Positions 50,920-60,555 are shown, counted from the first letter of the stretch. The stretch is 64,000 nt of DNA from Siphonobacter aquaeclarae (GCF_900103285.1 NZ_FNGS01000001.1:861515-925514); one strand, 5' to 3'. Notes: generated by a model from the sequence alone, not told the origin. Program-made: numbers and translations.

Positions 50920-51840
50920 TTAAAGATTGATACGTGAGGGATCTGCTGTCATTGAAAAAAAAACCTCTTCCAGGGTTCTTTGCTTTCTGTTTAGTTCGTA
51001 GACGCAAAGACCTTCCTCCAGGAGCAGGCGATTGATACGATCAATCTGATGTTTTTCAGCGACTGCGACGAAAAGCCGATCCTGGGTAATTTCCGGGATT
51101 CTGAAATTCGCGTTTCGGAGTATTTCGGCGGCATGCAGGTTGTTGTCTGTTTCGATCGCCAGCTGCAAGGGTTGCTGTTCGTGCAGTTGGGCAAGCGAAC
51201 CCTGAAAAAGCAGACGACCATCGTGAAGAATTGCCAGGTGAGAGACCGTTTTTTCTATTTCATCCAGCAAATGACTGGATACAAAAACCGTCTTGCCATG
51301 ATGTTGGCAAAGTGCCAGGAGCAGCTCCCGGATTTGTCGTATTCCGGCCGGATCCAGCCCATTGGTCGGTTCATCCAGAATTAACAGCTCCGGATTACCG
51401 ATCATGGCCATGGCAATACCAAGCCGCTGCCGCATTCCCAGCGAATATTCTCCTGTTTTTTGACGGGCCTGTCCCGATAATCCAACAATCTCCAGTACTT
51501 CTGCCAGTTGCCGTTTGTCCGATTGGCGGGCTGATCGGATAATTTCCAGGTTATCATGCGCCGAGAGATGCAGGTACAATGCCGGTGATTCGATCAGCGC
51601 TCCGGTTCGGCGCAGAATGGATTCGCGACAGGAGCGTATGTCCTGTCCAAATATTCGAATAGCGTTGTTTTGACTTTTCAGCAGTCCGAGGAGCAGCCGG
51701 ATAGTTGTCGTTTTACCGGAGCCATTAGGTCCCAGAAAGCCAAAGAGCGATCCGGAGGGAATTTCAAGTGACAGGTCGTGCAATACCTGCTGTTTCCCGA
51801 AACAATGGCTGAGCTGACTAATTTGAATGATCGGAGTCAT
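50920..51840 (-). CDS. ABC transporter ATP-binding protein
   Basis: This protein of about 306 residues has Walker A (FLGPNGSGKTTTIRLLLGL), the signature YSLGMRQRLG, Walker B with the following D-loop (LLILDEPTNGLDPAG) and a switch His (VFVSSHLLDE). The start at 51840 (MTPIIQISQLSHCFGKQQVL) fits the family better than the ATG seven codons upstream. The C-terminal 90 residues are the extra domain found in bacitracin/lantibiotic-type exporters. It forms a two-gene exporter with the permease and is divergent from a LytS/LytTR system, which probably controls it. Confidence 0.93.
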   Translation of the reverse strand: MTPIIQISQLSHCFGKQQVLHDLSLEIPSGSLFGFLGPNGSGKTTTIRLLLGLLKSQNNAIRIFGQDIRSCRESILRRTGALIESPALYLHLSAHDNLEIIRSARQSDKRQLAEVLEIVGLSGQARQKTGEYSLGMRQRLGIAMAMIGNPELLILDEPTNGLDPAGIRQIRELLLALCQHHGKTVFVSSHLLDEIEKTVSHLAILHDGRLLFQGSLAQLHEQQPLQLAIETDNNLHAAEILRNANFRIPEITQDRLFVAVAEKHQIDRINRLLLEEGLCVYELNRKQRTLEEVFFSMTADPSRINL

Positions 51841-52036
51841 GTGAATGGTTTTCCGAAACAAGCGGGAAGTAAACCCGCAGAAGACAAAAAATAGACCGGA
51901 GTCTGCTGATCCGATGTGGAAGAGCCGGGCGGGCGGACGACGGCTTTCGTCGGTAACAATGGGCTATTCAAGGCGCGTCAGGAGCGTTCTACCCTATTTC
52001 GGACAAAAGTGTACCCGTCATTTGTACCTTACTGCG

Positions 52037-53056
52037 ATGAAGGCTCTTCGGGAACTGATCAGGCCGGCAAACCGCCTTGTCCTCTGTCTGCATTTTGCCG
52101 GGTGGACGCTGTACGGGATCGTGATTTTTTACATGGCTGCCTACCATGGCATACCGGTATTGCTGGCACACCCGGGCGTGCACCTTCTGGGGCAGGTCGC
52201 GATTTTTTACGCCAACTATAGCTATTTTATTCCGAGGTTGCTCGGTCGCGCGCAGACAGGCCGTTTTCTTTGGACAAACCTGGGTTGTGTGCTGCTTCTT
52301 GAAAGCCTTACCATCGAAGGATACCATGTAATCAGCAGATTATACCCATCCGAACTCCGGCCTGAACGGACGTTGCCCTACCACGAGCAATTTGTCCTAC
52401 GTTTTTTTGAGCTGGTATTCTTCGTTATACTGGCAGCTATTGTCCGATTTACGAAAGATTGGTTTGTTCATCAGCAGGAAGCGCGGGAATCGGAGAACAA
52501 CCGGCTTCGGTCAGAACTCGCCATGCTGAAAGCACAGATACAGCCGCATTTTCTATTCAATAGCCTGAATTCACTCTATGCGCTGTCGCTCCGCCAGGCA
52601 CCGGAAACACCTCAGTCTATTCTGCATCTCGCCGGATTAATGCGCTATATGCTGTACGAATCTGCCGACGGTCAAATCTCCCTGGAAAAGGAAATAGAAG
52701 TCATCGGCAGGTACCTCGACCTGCAAAAGCTAAGGCTTCCGCCCGGATATGAAATGCAATTCTATGTGGAAGGAGATCCATCTTCGGTTCGATTGGAGCC
52801 TTTGCTTTTGCTGCCTGTCATCGAGAATATATTCAAACATGGAGAGAATCCGATATCGATCGGGCTCCGGGTATCCGAAAGACAGCTCTCCCTGCATACG
52901 TGCAACCGTATCAACGGACGAAAAACAGACCTGCCGGGAGGAATCGGGCTTGCCAATCTCCTGAAACGCCTGAACTACCTGTATCCGGACCGGCATAAAT
53001 TGCTGCTGAAAGAGCAGGATGGCCGTTTCCTTGTTACTTTGATTATCGATCTGTAA
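52037..53056 (+). CDS. LytS-type sensor histidine kinase
   Basis: The start at 52037 (MKALRELIRPANRLVLCLHFAGW) is chosen because the preceding 64 codons look like leader and not protein; it gives 339 residues. Four membrane helices (about 14-33, 48-66, 80-98, 122-142) are followed by a coiled stretch and the His-kinase family motif LKAQIQPHFLFNSLNSLYAL with phospho-acceptor His171. The ATPase part has the N-box LPVIENIFKHG and the glycine box GGIGLANLLKRL. A possible GTACC-N8-GTACC direct repeat lies at 52011-52028. The cognate regulator follows 34 bases downstream. Confidence 0.9.
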   Translation: MKALRELIRPANRLVLCLHFAGWTLYGIVIFYMAAYHGIPVLLAHPGVHLLGQVAIFYANYSYFIPRLLGRAQTGRFLWTNLGCVLLLESLTIEGYHVISRLYPSELRPERTLPYHEQFVLRFFELVFFVILAAIVRFTKDWFVHQQEARESENNRLRSELAMLKAQIQPHFLFNSLNSLYALSLRQAPETPQSILHLAGLMRYMLYESADGQISLEKEIEVIGRYLDLQKLRLPPGYEMQFYVEGDPSSVRLEPLLLLPVIENIFKHGENPISIGLRVSERQLSLHTCNRINGRKTDLPGGIGLANLLKRLNYLYPDRHKLLLKEQDGRFLVTLIIDL

Positions 53057-53090
53057 GAAGCTTTGCTCTCAAACGTTACACATCTATCAA

Positions 53091-53798
53091 ATGATCCGAT
53101 GTCTCGCTGTAGACGATGAACCACTGGCACTGGAAGTTATTGAAGCATATTGTGCAAAAGTTCCCAATATCCGGTTAATAGACCTGTGTCGCGGACCTAT
53201 GCAGGCGCTTCAGGTACTGGCACACACGCAGGTGGATCTGTTGCTGCTGGATATAGAAATGCCCGATCTTTCGGGGCTGCAGTTGCTTCGTATGCTGAAA
53301 AACCCGCCGTTGGTAATCCTGACAACGGCTTATCAGGAGTTTGCGCTGGAAAGCTATGAAGTCAACGCGCTGGATTACCTGTTGAAGCCTGTTCTCTTCG
53401 AGCGATTTGTCCAGGCCATTCACAAGGCACAGGAGAGGTTGGCTCCTGTGGCCGGGGCGGAATCTCCCGTACTTCCCACAGTGTTTCCGGCTAAAAGCCT
53501 GTTTATCAAGAGTGAAGGCAGGACTATCCGCCTTGATATTTCGGACATCCTGTATGTTGAAGGCCGAAAAGACTATGTGATGATTTACACGTCAGAGAAG
53601 AAGTGGATCACGCAACTTACCCTGGCCTGGATTGAAGAGCGGTTGATTTTGGAGGGTTTTGTCCGCGTCCATCGCTCTTATATTGTCGCTATTCACAAGA
53701 TAGATCTGCTCGACCGGAACAGTATTCAAATCAATGGGAAACTCATTCCAATCGGCGATTTTTACAGGGAGAACTTGTGGAAGCTGATTCGCGGGTAA
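53091..53798 (+). CDS. LytTR-family response regulator
   Basis: This 235-residue protein has a receiver domain (1-120) with phospho-acceptor Asp54 in LLLLDIEMPDLSG, the Thr of LTTAY and the Lys of LLKPV. A LytTR DNA-binding domain follows (about 135-233, IKSEGRTIRLDISDILYVEGRKDYVMI, FVRVHRSYIVAIHKI). It is the partner of the LytS-type kinase in the same operon. The likely target is the divergent ABC exporter, as in many antimicrobial-response systems; this is inference from position. Confidence 0.94.
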   Translation: MIRCLAVDDEPLALEVIEAYCAKVPNIRLIDLCRGPMQALQVLAHTQVDLLLLDIEMPDLSGLQLLRMLKNPPLVILTTAYQEFALESYEVNALDYLLKPVLFERFVQAIHKAQERLAPVAGAESPVLPTVFPAKSLFIKSEGRTIRLDISDILYVEGRKDYVMIYTSEKKWITQLTLAWIEERLILEGFVRVHRSYIVAIHKIDLLDRNSIQINGKLIPIGDFYRENLWKLIRG

Positions 53799-53944
53799 CT
53801 TACCAGTACTTCCGGGTTAGCTGGATGAAAGAGACGTGAATAACTTCCTCATCGCAGATCCTTTCCTCCTCCGAAAACACAGGCCAATTCAGACGGAGAA
53901 AACCGTCCAAATCCATCTATTTTCGTTAGAAACGCACTTTTTCG

Positions 53945-54586
53945 TTAAATCAACCGCTCCTTCATCGCCTTCAACACCGCTTCAGTTTTCGAATTAACCT
54001 GTAGCTTATCGTATATATGGCGGATGTGCGAACGGACGGTATCGATGCTGATGAAGAGTTCGTCGGCAATGAGTTTGTAGCTATACCCGGCAACCAGGCC
54101 TTTGAGTATATCCTGCTCGCGCGCGGAGAGGTTGTATACATCGGCGCGACTGACGCGCTGCTGCTGAAAATACTGCAGTACTTTCCGGGCGATGTTGGCG
54201 GTCATTGGCGATCCGCCCTGGTGAATATCGAAGATCGCGGCGATGATTTCAGAAGGCGGCGTATGCTTGAGCAGGTATCCGCTCGCGCCGTTCCGCAAGG
54301 CTTCAAAGATCTTTTCTTCATCGTCAAAGACGGTTAGCATCAACACCTGAGCATCTGGTTTCCAGGATTTTACCTGCAAAACTGCTTCGATACCGCTGAT
54401 TCCCGGCAGGTCAATGTCCATCAGGACGACGTCCGGCTTTAGCGTCCGGATTTCTTCCTCCAGGTTGAGGCAGTCGGCAAACGCTCCCAACAGCTCCAGC
54501 CCGGACGTTGCCTGCAGCAAAAAGGAAATACCCTCCCGCAGGTTCCGGTTATCTTCGTAGTAAATGACGCCGACTGATGTTTCCAT
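53945..54586 (-). CDS. NarL/LuxR-family response regulator
   Basis: This 213-residue protein has a receiver domain (1-125) with phospho-acceptor Asp57 in DVVLMDIDLPGISG, and a LuxR-type helix-turn-helix (about 146-208, LSAREQDILKGLVAGYSYKLIADELFISIDTVRSHIRHIY). It lies 43 bases downstream of the propeller-type histidine kinase in the same direction and is its natural partner. Confidence 0.94.
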   Translation of the reverse strand: METSVGVIYYEDNRNLREGISFLLQATSGLELLGAFADCLNLEEEIRTLKPDVVLMDIDLPGISGIEAVLQVKSWKPDAQVLMLTVFDDEEKIFEALRNGASGYLLKHTPPSEIIAAIFDIHQGGSPMTANIARKVLQYFQQQRVSRADVYNLSAREQDILKGLVAGYSYKLIADELFISIDTVRSHIRHIYDKLQVNSKTEAVLKAMKERLI

Positions 54587-54629
54587 GCGACAAAGGTAAA
54601 AGGCTTGCCTTCAGAAATAAATAGCATAA

Positions 54630-57600
54630 TCATGTGAACGGCATGCGGAGCTCAATGCGGGTGCCTTCGCCCGGCGCAGAAGTAACCGTCAGCGTACCTT
54701 TGATCTCCTTTGCCCGCTTTTCCAGGTTCGGCAGACCGTTGCCTGTCCGGATCGTTGACCGGTCGAAGCCCTTTCCGTCGTCGCGGATCGTCAGCGCCAG
54801 CCGGCGGTACGATGCCGAAAGACTGACTGTCACCTCCTTACACTCCGAGTATTTGACGGCATTATTCAGGGATTCCTTGAAAATCAGGTAGATATTTCGT
54901 CGCTGTTCGACGTTCAAGCGGGTTTCGCTGAATTTCTCCGAAACGTCCATCCGGAACGCGATACCACGTGCTTCGGTCATCCGCAACCCGAACTCACGCA
55001 TACGCGTCACGACGTCCTCCAGGCTGTTGTGGCGTGTCTGAATGGTCCAGATAATATCCTGCATGGATTCCGACAGAGCCGTCGCGCTGTGACTGATCCG
55101 TTGCAGCAGCGGCAAGGCTTCGGGTACTTTCCCGTTGATCTGCGCCTGGGCAACGTCGGAGAAAATCCGGATACTGCTGAGGGTGGAGCCCATGTCATCA
55201 TGCAGGTCGGTCGCGATCCGTTCACGCACGGCTTCCAGCCGCCTGCGTTGTCCTTCCCGGTAACGATATACCCCATACGCGAGGCCGGCAAGCAACAGGA
55301 TACCCAGGGTACGGAACCACGTCGTTTTGTAATACGGGGGAATGATCCGGATTTCAAGCTGTGCCATCTGGTCGTTCCAGCGTCCGTCGTTATTGGCTGT
55401 ACGCAGGCGGAAGGTATAAGTCCCGGGTTCGAGATTGGTATAAGTCGCCGTCCGGGCAGACGTCGTCGTCCAGTCCGTGTCGAAGCCGTCGAGGCGGTAG
55501 GCGTATGTGTTTTTTTCGGGTTGACTGTAGTTCAGTCCGACGAAAGACAGGGTAAAGGCGTTTTCCTCGGGCCGGATCGTTACCGCCTCGCCGGCTACAA
55601 TATCCTGATGACGGTTGCCGATGCGGACGTCCGTCACCACCGGTACCGGCGCTACGGGATTCGGCCGCACCTGCTCCGGCAGGAAGTAGTTGATGGCTTC
55701 CGTAAACCCGACAAAAAGCTCGCCGGTCGACGCCCGCGTGATCACATTACTCGACGCATTACCGAATAATCCGTTGTCTTTCCGGAAATAGCGGAACGTC
55801 TGCGTCGCCGGATCCAGGCGATGGAGGAAGTTGTCGGTCGTCATCCACAACCGTCCTTCCCTGTCTTCTTCGATACCGTGGACATAGTCAGACTGAAGAC
55901 CTTCCTTGGCCGTATACACCCGTGTCACCCGGCCGTCCAGATCTGCCCGAAGTACCCGGCCGGCATCGCTTACCCAGAGATTCTCCTCCGAATCGATCTT
56001 GAGGGCTGTCTGCATGAGATCCGACGGCATAAATGCCTCTGAGATCCCCGTCAGACGTATTTCGCGGGAATAGGTACGGGCGGCATCGAGGCGAAAAAGC
56101 CCGCCCGACGTCAATACCCAGAGCCGCCGGTAGCGGTCTTCCGTCATCCGGTATACCTGAAACCGCTTGCCGATGCCATACGCCTGGCCCGGAAAAGTCC
56201 AGGCCCGGATACTGCCTGTTTTCGGATCGAGAACAAACAGGCCATCGTAGGAGGAGCCGAGCCAGATCATGCCGGCTTCATCCTCCAGAATCGCAACAAT
56301 CCGGTGCTGAATACCGGGGGTATGGTAAAAATCCTTCCAATGCCGCCAGTGTTGCGATGCCGGATCCCACTCGTCCAACGCGCCCTTGGCGGCTACATAC
56401 AGCTGCCCGCTGCGGCTTTGCAGCACGTCAATGATTTCATTGTCCGAAAGACCTTCGTTGAACCAGGAAAAAGACTGCTTCGCCCGGTTCCAGATCAGCA
56501 ATCCCTTTCCCCATAAACCGATAAAAAACCGGGCAGGGTCGGTGCGATCCTGCCGGATGGCGGTTACGATACTGAACTGGCCGTAGAACGACAGGGAAGC
56601 TTCCTCCTTTTTCGGAGGGATCAGAATACGTTTGAAGAAGATCGTCATCGGATCGACCTTTTCGATACCCTGCTCGGTTCCAACCCAGATCATGCCTGTC
56701 TGCCGGTCGGCATAGAGGCAAGTTACCTGGCTGTTATTATGGCTGAAATCATCGCGGGAACGCTGGACAAACTGCTCGGTACGCCCGCTCCCCGGCAGGT
56801 AGAGAAAGAGTCCGTTGGTACCGCCGCCGCCAAGCAGGAGCCTGTCGCCACCGGGCGCTTCATATTCCAGCACGCAACTGGCAAACGGAAAGGTACCGGG
56901 TACAGGCTCAAAATGATCCTTTTCGAAGGTCAGCAGACCCGCTTCCCAGGTAGACAGCCAGAGCTTCCCCTTGCGGTCTTCGTACAGGGATTGAGCCAGT
57001 ACATTTGTCTGAAGATGGGTAATATCGCGACCAAGGTGGTAGGTGTATGTTCCCGTCGCGGGATCGAGGCGGTAGAGGGCGCCGTACTGCATAGCCCAGA
57101 TACGTCCGGCCCGGTCGGGAAAGATCCGCTGTACTTCGTGGCGGGAAACGGGGTCACCCAGACAGGGAAAAAGCCGAACGCGGAGTGTCGGCAGGTGAAT
57201 CCGGTATACATGCTCCAGCGTTGAAAACCAGGCATATTCCCTCCCTTGAAGCATGAGCTGGGAAACGACCGGCGCGTGGTTTTTATCCGGTAGCGCAACG
57301 GACTGAAAGCGCTCGGAACCGGGGTGAAAGCGGCAGAGACCACTTTGAGTCGACACCCATATCCATCCATCCGCATCCTCCGTGAGTCCGAGAATCTTGT
57401 TTCCGGCGAGGCCGTTGCGACCGTCTTTTTTGAACACCTTGCACGAAATACCGTCGAACCGGTTGAGCCCGCTCGCGGTACCGAACCACATGAACCCGCG
57501 CCGGTCTTTCAGCATGCAGGTGATGTGATCGTTTGACAGTCCGTTTTCGGATGTCAGGTGTTGAAAGGAGAAGTCGGATGCCTGCTGCGCATAGCCCGCA

Positions 57601-57644
57601 AGGGCGGTGATCAGCCAGAGTCCGAGGACAGATAAAAGGCGCAT
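54630..57644 (-). CDS. Two-component sensor kinase with periplasmic beta-propeller, Y_Y_Y and HisKA_3 domains
   Basis: The start at 57644 (MRLLSVLGLWLITALAGYAQQ) is chosen because it gives a clean signal peptide and lies just downstream of a promoter box; two earlier ATGs fall on or before that box. The 1004-residue protein has two seven-bladed propellers of Reg_prop repeats (about 25-690, GFMWFGTASGLNRFDG), a Y_Y_Y domain (about 705-770, NTYAYRLDGFDTDW), one membrane helix (about 776-795), a HisKA_3 domain with His815 in ATDLHDDMGS and a HATPase domain (NNAVKYS, DDGKGFD, GNGLPNLEKRA). It has no receiver, unlike the Bacteroides hybrid sensors, and signals to the NarL-type regulator. Confidence 0.92.
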   Translation of the reverse strand: MRLLSVLGLWLITALAGYAQQASDFSFQHLTSENGLSNDHITCMLKDRRGFMWFGTASGLNRFDGISCKVFKKDGRNGLAGNKILGLTEDADGWIWVSTQSGLCRFHPGSERFQSVALPDKNHAPVVSQLMLQGREYAWFSTLEHVYRIHLPTLRVRLFPCLGDPVSRHEVQRIFPDRAGRIWAMQYGALYRLDPATGTYTYHLGRDITHLQTNVLAQSLYEDRKGKLWLSTWEAGLLTFEKDHFEPVPGTFPFASCVLEYEAPGGDRLLLGGGGTNGLFLYLPGSGRTEQFVQRSRDDFSHNNSQVTCLYADRQTGMIWVGTEQGIEKVDPMTIFFKRILIPPKKEEASLSFYGQFSIVTAIRQDRTDPARFFIGLWGKGLLIWNRAKQSFSWFNEGLSDNEIIDVLQSRSGQLYVAAKGALDEWDPASQHWRHWKDFYHTPGIQHRIVAILEDEAGMIWLGSSYDGLFVLDPKTGSIRAWTFPGQAYGIGKRFQVYRMTEDRYRRLWVLTSGGLFRLDAARTYSREIRLTGISEAFMPSDLMQTALKIDSEENLWVSDAGRVLRADLDGRVTRVYTAKEGLQSDYVHGIEEDREGRLWMTTDNFLHRLDPATQTFRYFRKDNGLFGNASSNVITRASTGELFVGFTEAINYFLPEQVRPNPVAPVPVVTDVRIGNRHQDIVAGEAVTIRPEENAFTLSFVGLNYSQPEKNTYAYRLDGFDTDWTTTSARTATYTNLEPGTYTFRLRTANNDGRWNDQMAQLEIRIIPPYYKTTWFRTLGILLLAGLAYGVYRYREGQRRRLEAVRERIATDLHDDMGSTLSSIRIFSDVAQAQINGKVPEALPLLQRISHSATALSESMQDIIWTIQTRHNSLEDVVTRMREFGLRMTEARGIAFRMDVSEKFSETRLNVEQRRNIYLIFKESLNNAVKYSECKEVTVSLSASYRRLALTIRDDGKGFDRSTIRTGNGLPNLEKRAKEIKGTLTVTSAPGEGTRIELRMPFT

Positions 57645-57666
57645 CCCGGGGTTCAGATTCTGCATA

Positions 57667-57674
57667 TAAAGGTA
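57667..57674 (-). promoter_or_regulatory. -7 promoter box of the propeller kinase operon
   Basis: On the minus strand the box reads TACCTTTA (7 of 8 to TAnnTTTG), with a weak TTTCG about 20 bases upstream. Start of transcription would fall near 57662, about 18 bases before the chosen start codon. Confidence 0.4.
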
Positions 57675-57995
57675 CAGCGGAAGGTTATTTTGTCGAAATC
57701 CCGGTTGCAACCACTTCCTAAATTCACATAAACATGCGATGAAAAACGCATAAAAAAGCATTCGGAGGCTTCCAACCTTACCGCTTATCCGGTGTCTGCG
57801 CCGGTCATTGAGGTACTTGGCGGGCACATTACCGTTCGCTCAATGCGCTTTCCGATGACAGGATTCACACGCTTATGCGATTGAACGGTAGGCCTTTCCC
57901 ACCCCAATTTTGCAACGTCAACCGGCAAACGAAATCAGGTCGCCACCCGCTTTCACTCCGGATTACGGTCGCCCCCCGGCCATTACACACACGCC

Positions 57996-58784
57996 ATGAA
58001 ACACGTATTTATTTGCCTCATTGCCCTGGTTATGGGCGCCTGCCATTCCGACCCGGTTCGTCCGCAGGAACCCGAAGAACCTCAGAAACCGGCGAAACCC
58101 CTTAAGCAGCTTCGCCTGGATTATGCCGACACAGACTTCCAGGAAGTGGAGTATGACACCGCCGGCCTGCCGCAGCATTACGTTTCCCAGTACCTGTATA
58201 TTCAGGGAACGGGCGAAGTAAAACGACTGGAATTTACCTTTAAATACGGACCGGACAAACGATTGTATCGCCTCAACGGCAGCGACGGCAGCTATACGCA
58301 ATACATGTATGAAGGAGGGCTCGTCGCCCATGCCGAACGCTACGACCAGGCCGGTAAGCCCCGCTCTCTTGTGACGCTCCGGTACAACACAGCCAATCAG
58401 CTGACAGAAATGGAAGAGGCTTTTTATGCCGACCACCGCAACGTCAGAAGCGAGTACCAGTATGATGCCAACGGCAACCTCTCTCAACTCAAACTAACTG
58501 AACGAACGGGAGAAACCGCACCCTGGCAACCGACGTTCACCTTCTTCTATTCCGGGTACGACGACAAGAAAAACCCCGAAAACCTCTGGGCCTGTGATCC
58601 GCTGATTCCCCAGATAAAGCTGCGGCAGAATAATCCGGGACTGGAAGTAGTACACGACCGGGTCGGTGAGACTTCCCGCAAGCAGCATACCTATACCTAT
58701 TCAGCGGAAGGCTATCCCTTAACCCGGACGACTACTGCTCCCGGCGGTACGTTGACCACCCGATACAACTACGTGAAGCACTGA
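57996..58784 (+). CDS. Lipoprotein with YD/RHS-like repeats
   Basis: This 262-residue protein has a lipobox (LIALVMGAC, Cys16) and a Pro/Glu/Lys-rich linker (about 17-36). It then has several short beta-strand repeats of the YD type (YDTAGLPQHY, YDQAGKPRSL, YDANGNLSQL, YSAEGYPLTR), as in RHS proteins but without a toxin tip. It is anchored in a membrane facing outward, function unknown. It lies 5 bases before the next small gene and starts a row of five secreted genes. Confidence 0.72.
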   Translation: MKHVFICLIALVMGACHSDPVRPQEPEEPQKPAKPLKQLRLDYADTDFQEVEYDTAGLPQHYVSQYLYIQGTGEVKRLEFTFKYGPDKRLYRLNGSDGSYTQYMYEGGLVAHAERYDQAGKPRSLVTLRYNTANQLTEMEEAFYADHRNVRSEYQYDANGNLSQLKLTERTGETAPWQPTFTFFYSGYDDKKNPENLWACDPLIPQIKLRQNNPGLEVVHDRVGETSRKQHTYTYSAEGYPLTRTTTAPGGTLTTRYNYVKH

Positions 58785-58789
58785 CCGAT

Positions 58790-59068
58790 ATGAAAGGCAT
58801 CCTCCTACCCTTCCTGCTTCTGTCCGGCGTAGCGTCGGCTCATACCTGCCAGCCGGTGTACTGGGTTGTGGAATCGGTCAGGCAACCGGATCCCGTTTCC
58901 ATCGTCCGGTTCTATTCCGCCTCAGATCGGGTTATTTACGAAGAAATCATTCCCGGAACCCTGCTCGACGTCTCCTCTCCCCGGGTACAACGTCACCTTT
59001 CCCGGACAGCCAAACGACTGTCACGCTACCCGCAGGGAACGGGCAACTTACTGGCGTGCCTTCGCTGA
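58790..59068 (+). CDS. Small secreted protein of unknown function
   Basis: This 92-residue protein has a signal peptide (MKGILLPFLLLSGVASAHT). The mature part of about 74 residues starts CQPVYWVVESV and includes IVRFYSASDRVIYEEIIPGTLLD and a basic C-terminal tail with a second Cys. No family is recognised. The tight spacing to the lipoprotein before it (5 bases) supports it as real and co-transcribed. Confidence 0.6.
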   Translation: MKGILLPFLLLSGVASAHTCQPVYWVVESVRQPDPVSIVRFYSASDRVIYEEIIPGTLLDVSSPRVQRHLSRTAKRLSRYPQGTGNLLACLR

Positions 59069-59107
59069 CAAGCTCTCAACTTTCAACGTATAATATTATC
59101 CGTAATC

Positions 59108-59863
59108 ATGAAAAACCGCCTGTTTAGCCGCCTGGTACTTGCCGTCACAGCCTGCGCTGTGGCGGGAGCCGCGGTGCTTACCATGAGTTTCCGGCCGGCC
59201 GGATTGATTGAAGATCTGGGAATTAGCGAATCTCAGGCCCGCAGTCAAATCTGGGACAATTTCAACCGGCAGTCCTTTTATGTTACCGCTTTCCGGTCGC
59301 TGAAAGGTATTGCCGGAGGCAGCCGGGCGTCAGTCGCCAAAGCCTACTGCGCGTACATCCGGACCTATGTAGAATCCGATGACTTCCGGCAGCGATATGA
59401 AAAATACCGGCTCAGCATGCGTCCTACCGGTACACCTCAAACCATGCCGGAAGAAACAAAAAAAGAGCTGCGCAAAATCTATACCGAGACCATTCAGCAG
59501 TACAGGGAATCATTGAAAACCGCCCCGGCAAACCTGAAAGGAGTATACCAGAAGGGACTGTCCGATACGCAGAAGCTTCTCACCGAACTCGATGATCCCA
59601 ACCCCGATCTGACGCGCTGGAAGAAGGAATATCCCGAGTCAGCGAATGCGCCACTGAAAGCCTATCTTGAGAAATTCCTCTCCGAAACAAAAGACATAGA
59701 CTTCAAGGCAGCGCTCAAATCCGCACCGGGGGGAAAAATGAAGTTCGTCAACCCGACCTATGAAACGCGGCCTTCTTACTGGAAAATGTGTTTTCGCGCC
59801 GGCCCGGAGGCTACTGCTGCGGTCCGCCAGTATGTAACGGAATGGCACGCCACGCTTCGATGA
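59108..59863 (+). CDS. Secreted helical protein of unknown function
   Basis: This 251-residue protein has a hydrophobic N-terminal segment (about 8-30) that can be a signal peptide or anchor. The rest is rich in helix-forming, charged residues (PEETKKELRKIYTETIQQYRESL, GLSDTQKLLTELDDPNPDLTRWKKEYP). It ends in a moderately conserved-looking stretch with one Cys pair region (YWKMCFRAGPEATAAVRQYV). No family can be named. It is 39 bases downstream of the small secreted gene. Confidence 0.65.
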   Translation: MKNRLFSRLVLAVTACAVAGAAVLTMSFRPAGLIEDLGISESQARSQIWDNFNRQSFYVTAFRSLKGIAGGSRASVAKAYCAYIRTYVESDDFRQRYEKYRLSMRPTGTPQTMPEETKKELRKIYTETIQQYRESLKTAPANLKGVYQKGLSDTQKLLTELDDPNPDLTRWKKEYPESANAPLKAYLEKFLSETKDIDFKAALKSAPGGKMKFVNPTYETRPSYWKMCFRAGPEATAAVRQYVTEWHATLR

Positions 59864-60032
59864 GCCTTCAACCTAATAAATAGTGAGTACCGTTTCACCC
59901 TTCGGGGCGGGACGAAAACGGTCCGGGTCGGCGGCAACGCCGCGCTGCGGTTCATGGCAGAAACCGGCTTTCACCGGTGGATACGTTCAACCTTCCTTTT
60001 ATCTGTTTCATTTTTTTACCCTTCAAACACGT

Positions 60033-60509
60033 ATGAAAACCCGATTCCTTATCCTCGGCCTTCTGATCGCCCTCGTCGCCTCCTGCAAAAAGGATTCTGA
60101 AAACTCTCCCTCGGGAGGCGGCCCTGCCTTCGTCGGAAAACGCCTGCAACTGACCTCGCTCGTGATGGATCCTCCTATTGACATCAACGGCGACGGAAAA
60201 CCTGATCCGGAAATGATCAGCCTGCTCGATGATTGCGTAAGAGACAATGTCCTGATTTTCAAATCAGGAGGCACTTTTTCCGGTGAAGAAGGCCCGAAAG
60301 CCTGCTCCGGAACCGAAGATCCCGTCGTCGAAGAAGGCGCAACCTGGAGCTATGACGATGCGACGAAGACCATCCGTCTGACCAACCCGGACAAAACCTA
60401 CGAAGACTGGAAAGTCGTTGAGTCGAACAACCAGCGTCTCAAAATCCAGTACAAAGAAGTGGACAACGGCCAAACTACGACGTTGACCATGACCTGGACC
60501 GTTCTTTGA
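60033..60509 (+). CDS. Lipocalin-like lipoprotein
   Basis: The start at 60033 gives a clear lipoprotein leader (MKTRFLILGLLIALVASC, Cys18) in a 158-residue protein; an earlier in-frame ATG at 59883 would hide it. The mature part has a DINGDGKPDPE loop, which resembles a calcium-binding EF-like or dockerin loop, then beta-strands of lipocalin-like character (GATWSYDDATKTIRLTNPDKTYEDWKVVESNNQRLKIQY). The function is unknown. A GC-rich hairpin separates it from the next lipoprotein gene. Confidence 0.72.
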   Translation: MKTRFLILGLLIALVASCKKDSENSPSGGGPAFVGKRLQLTSLVMDPPIDINGDGKPDPEMISLLDDCVRDNVLIFKSGGTFSGEEGPKACSGTEDPVVEEGATWSYDDATKTIRLTNPDKTYEDWKVVESNNQRLKIQYKEVDNGQTTTLTMTWTVL

Positions 60510-60518
60510 TTCCGAATT

Positions 60519-60548
60519 GCCGGAGGCGTTTGCCTCCGGCCCTTTTCC
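60519..60548 (+). terminator. Hairpin between two lipoprotein genes, weak terminator or attenuator
   Basis: The perfect stem GCCGGAGGC / GCCTCCGGC with a 4-base loop is followed only by CCTTTTCC, so termination is likely partial. Confidence 0.5.
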
Positions 60549-60555
60549 TACTGCC

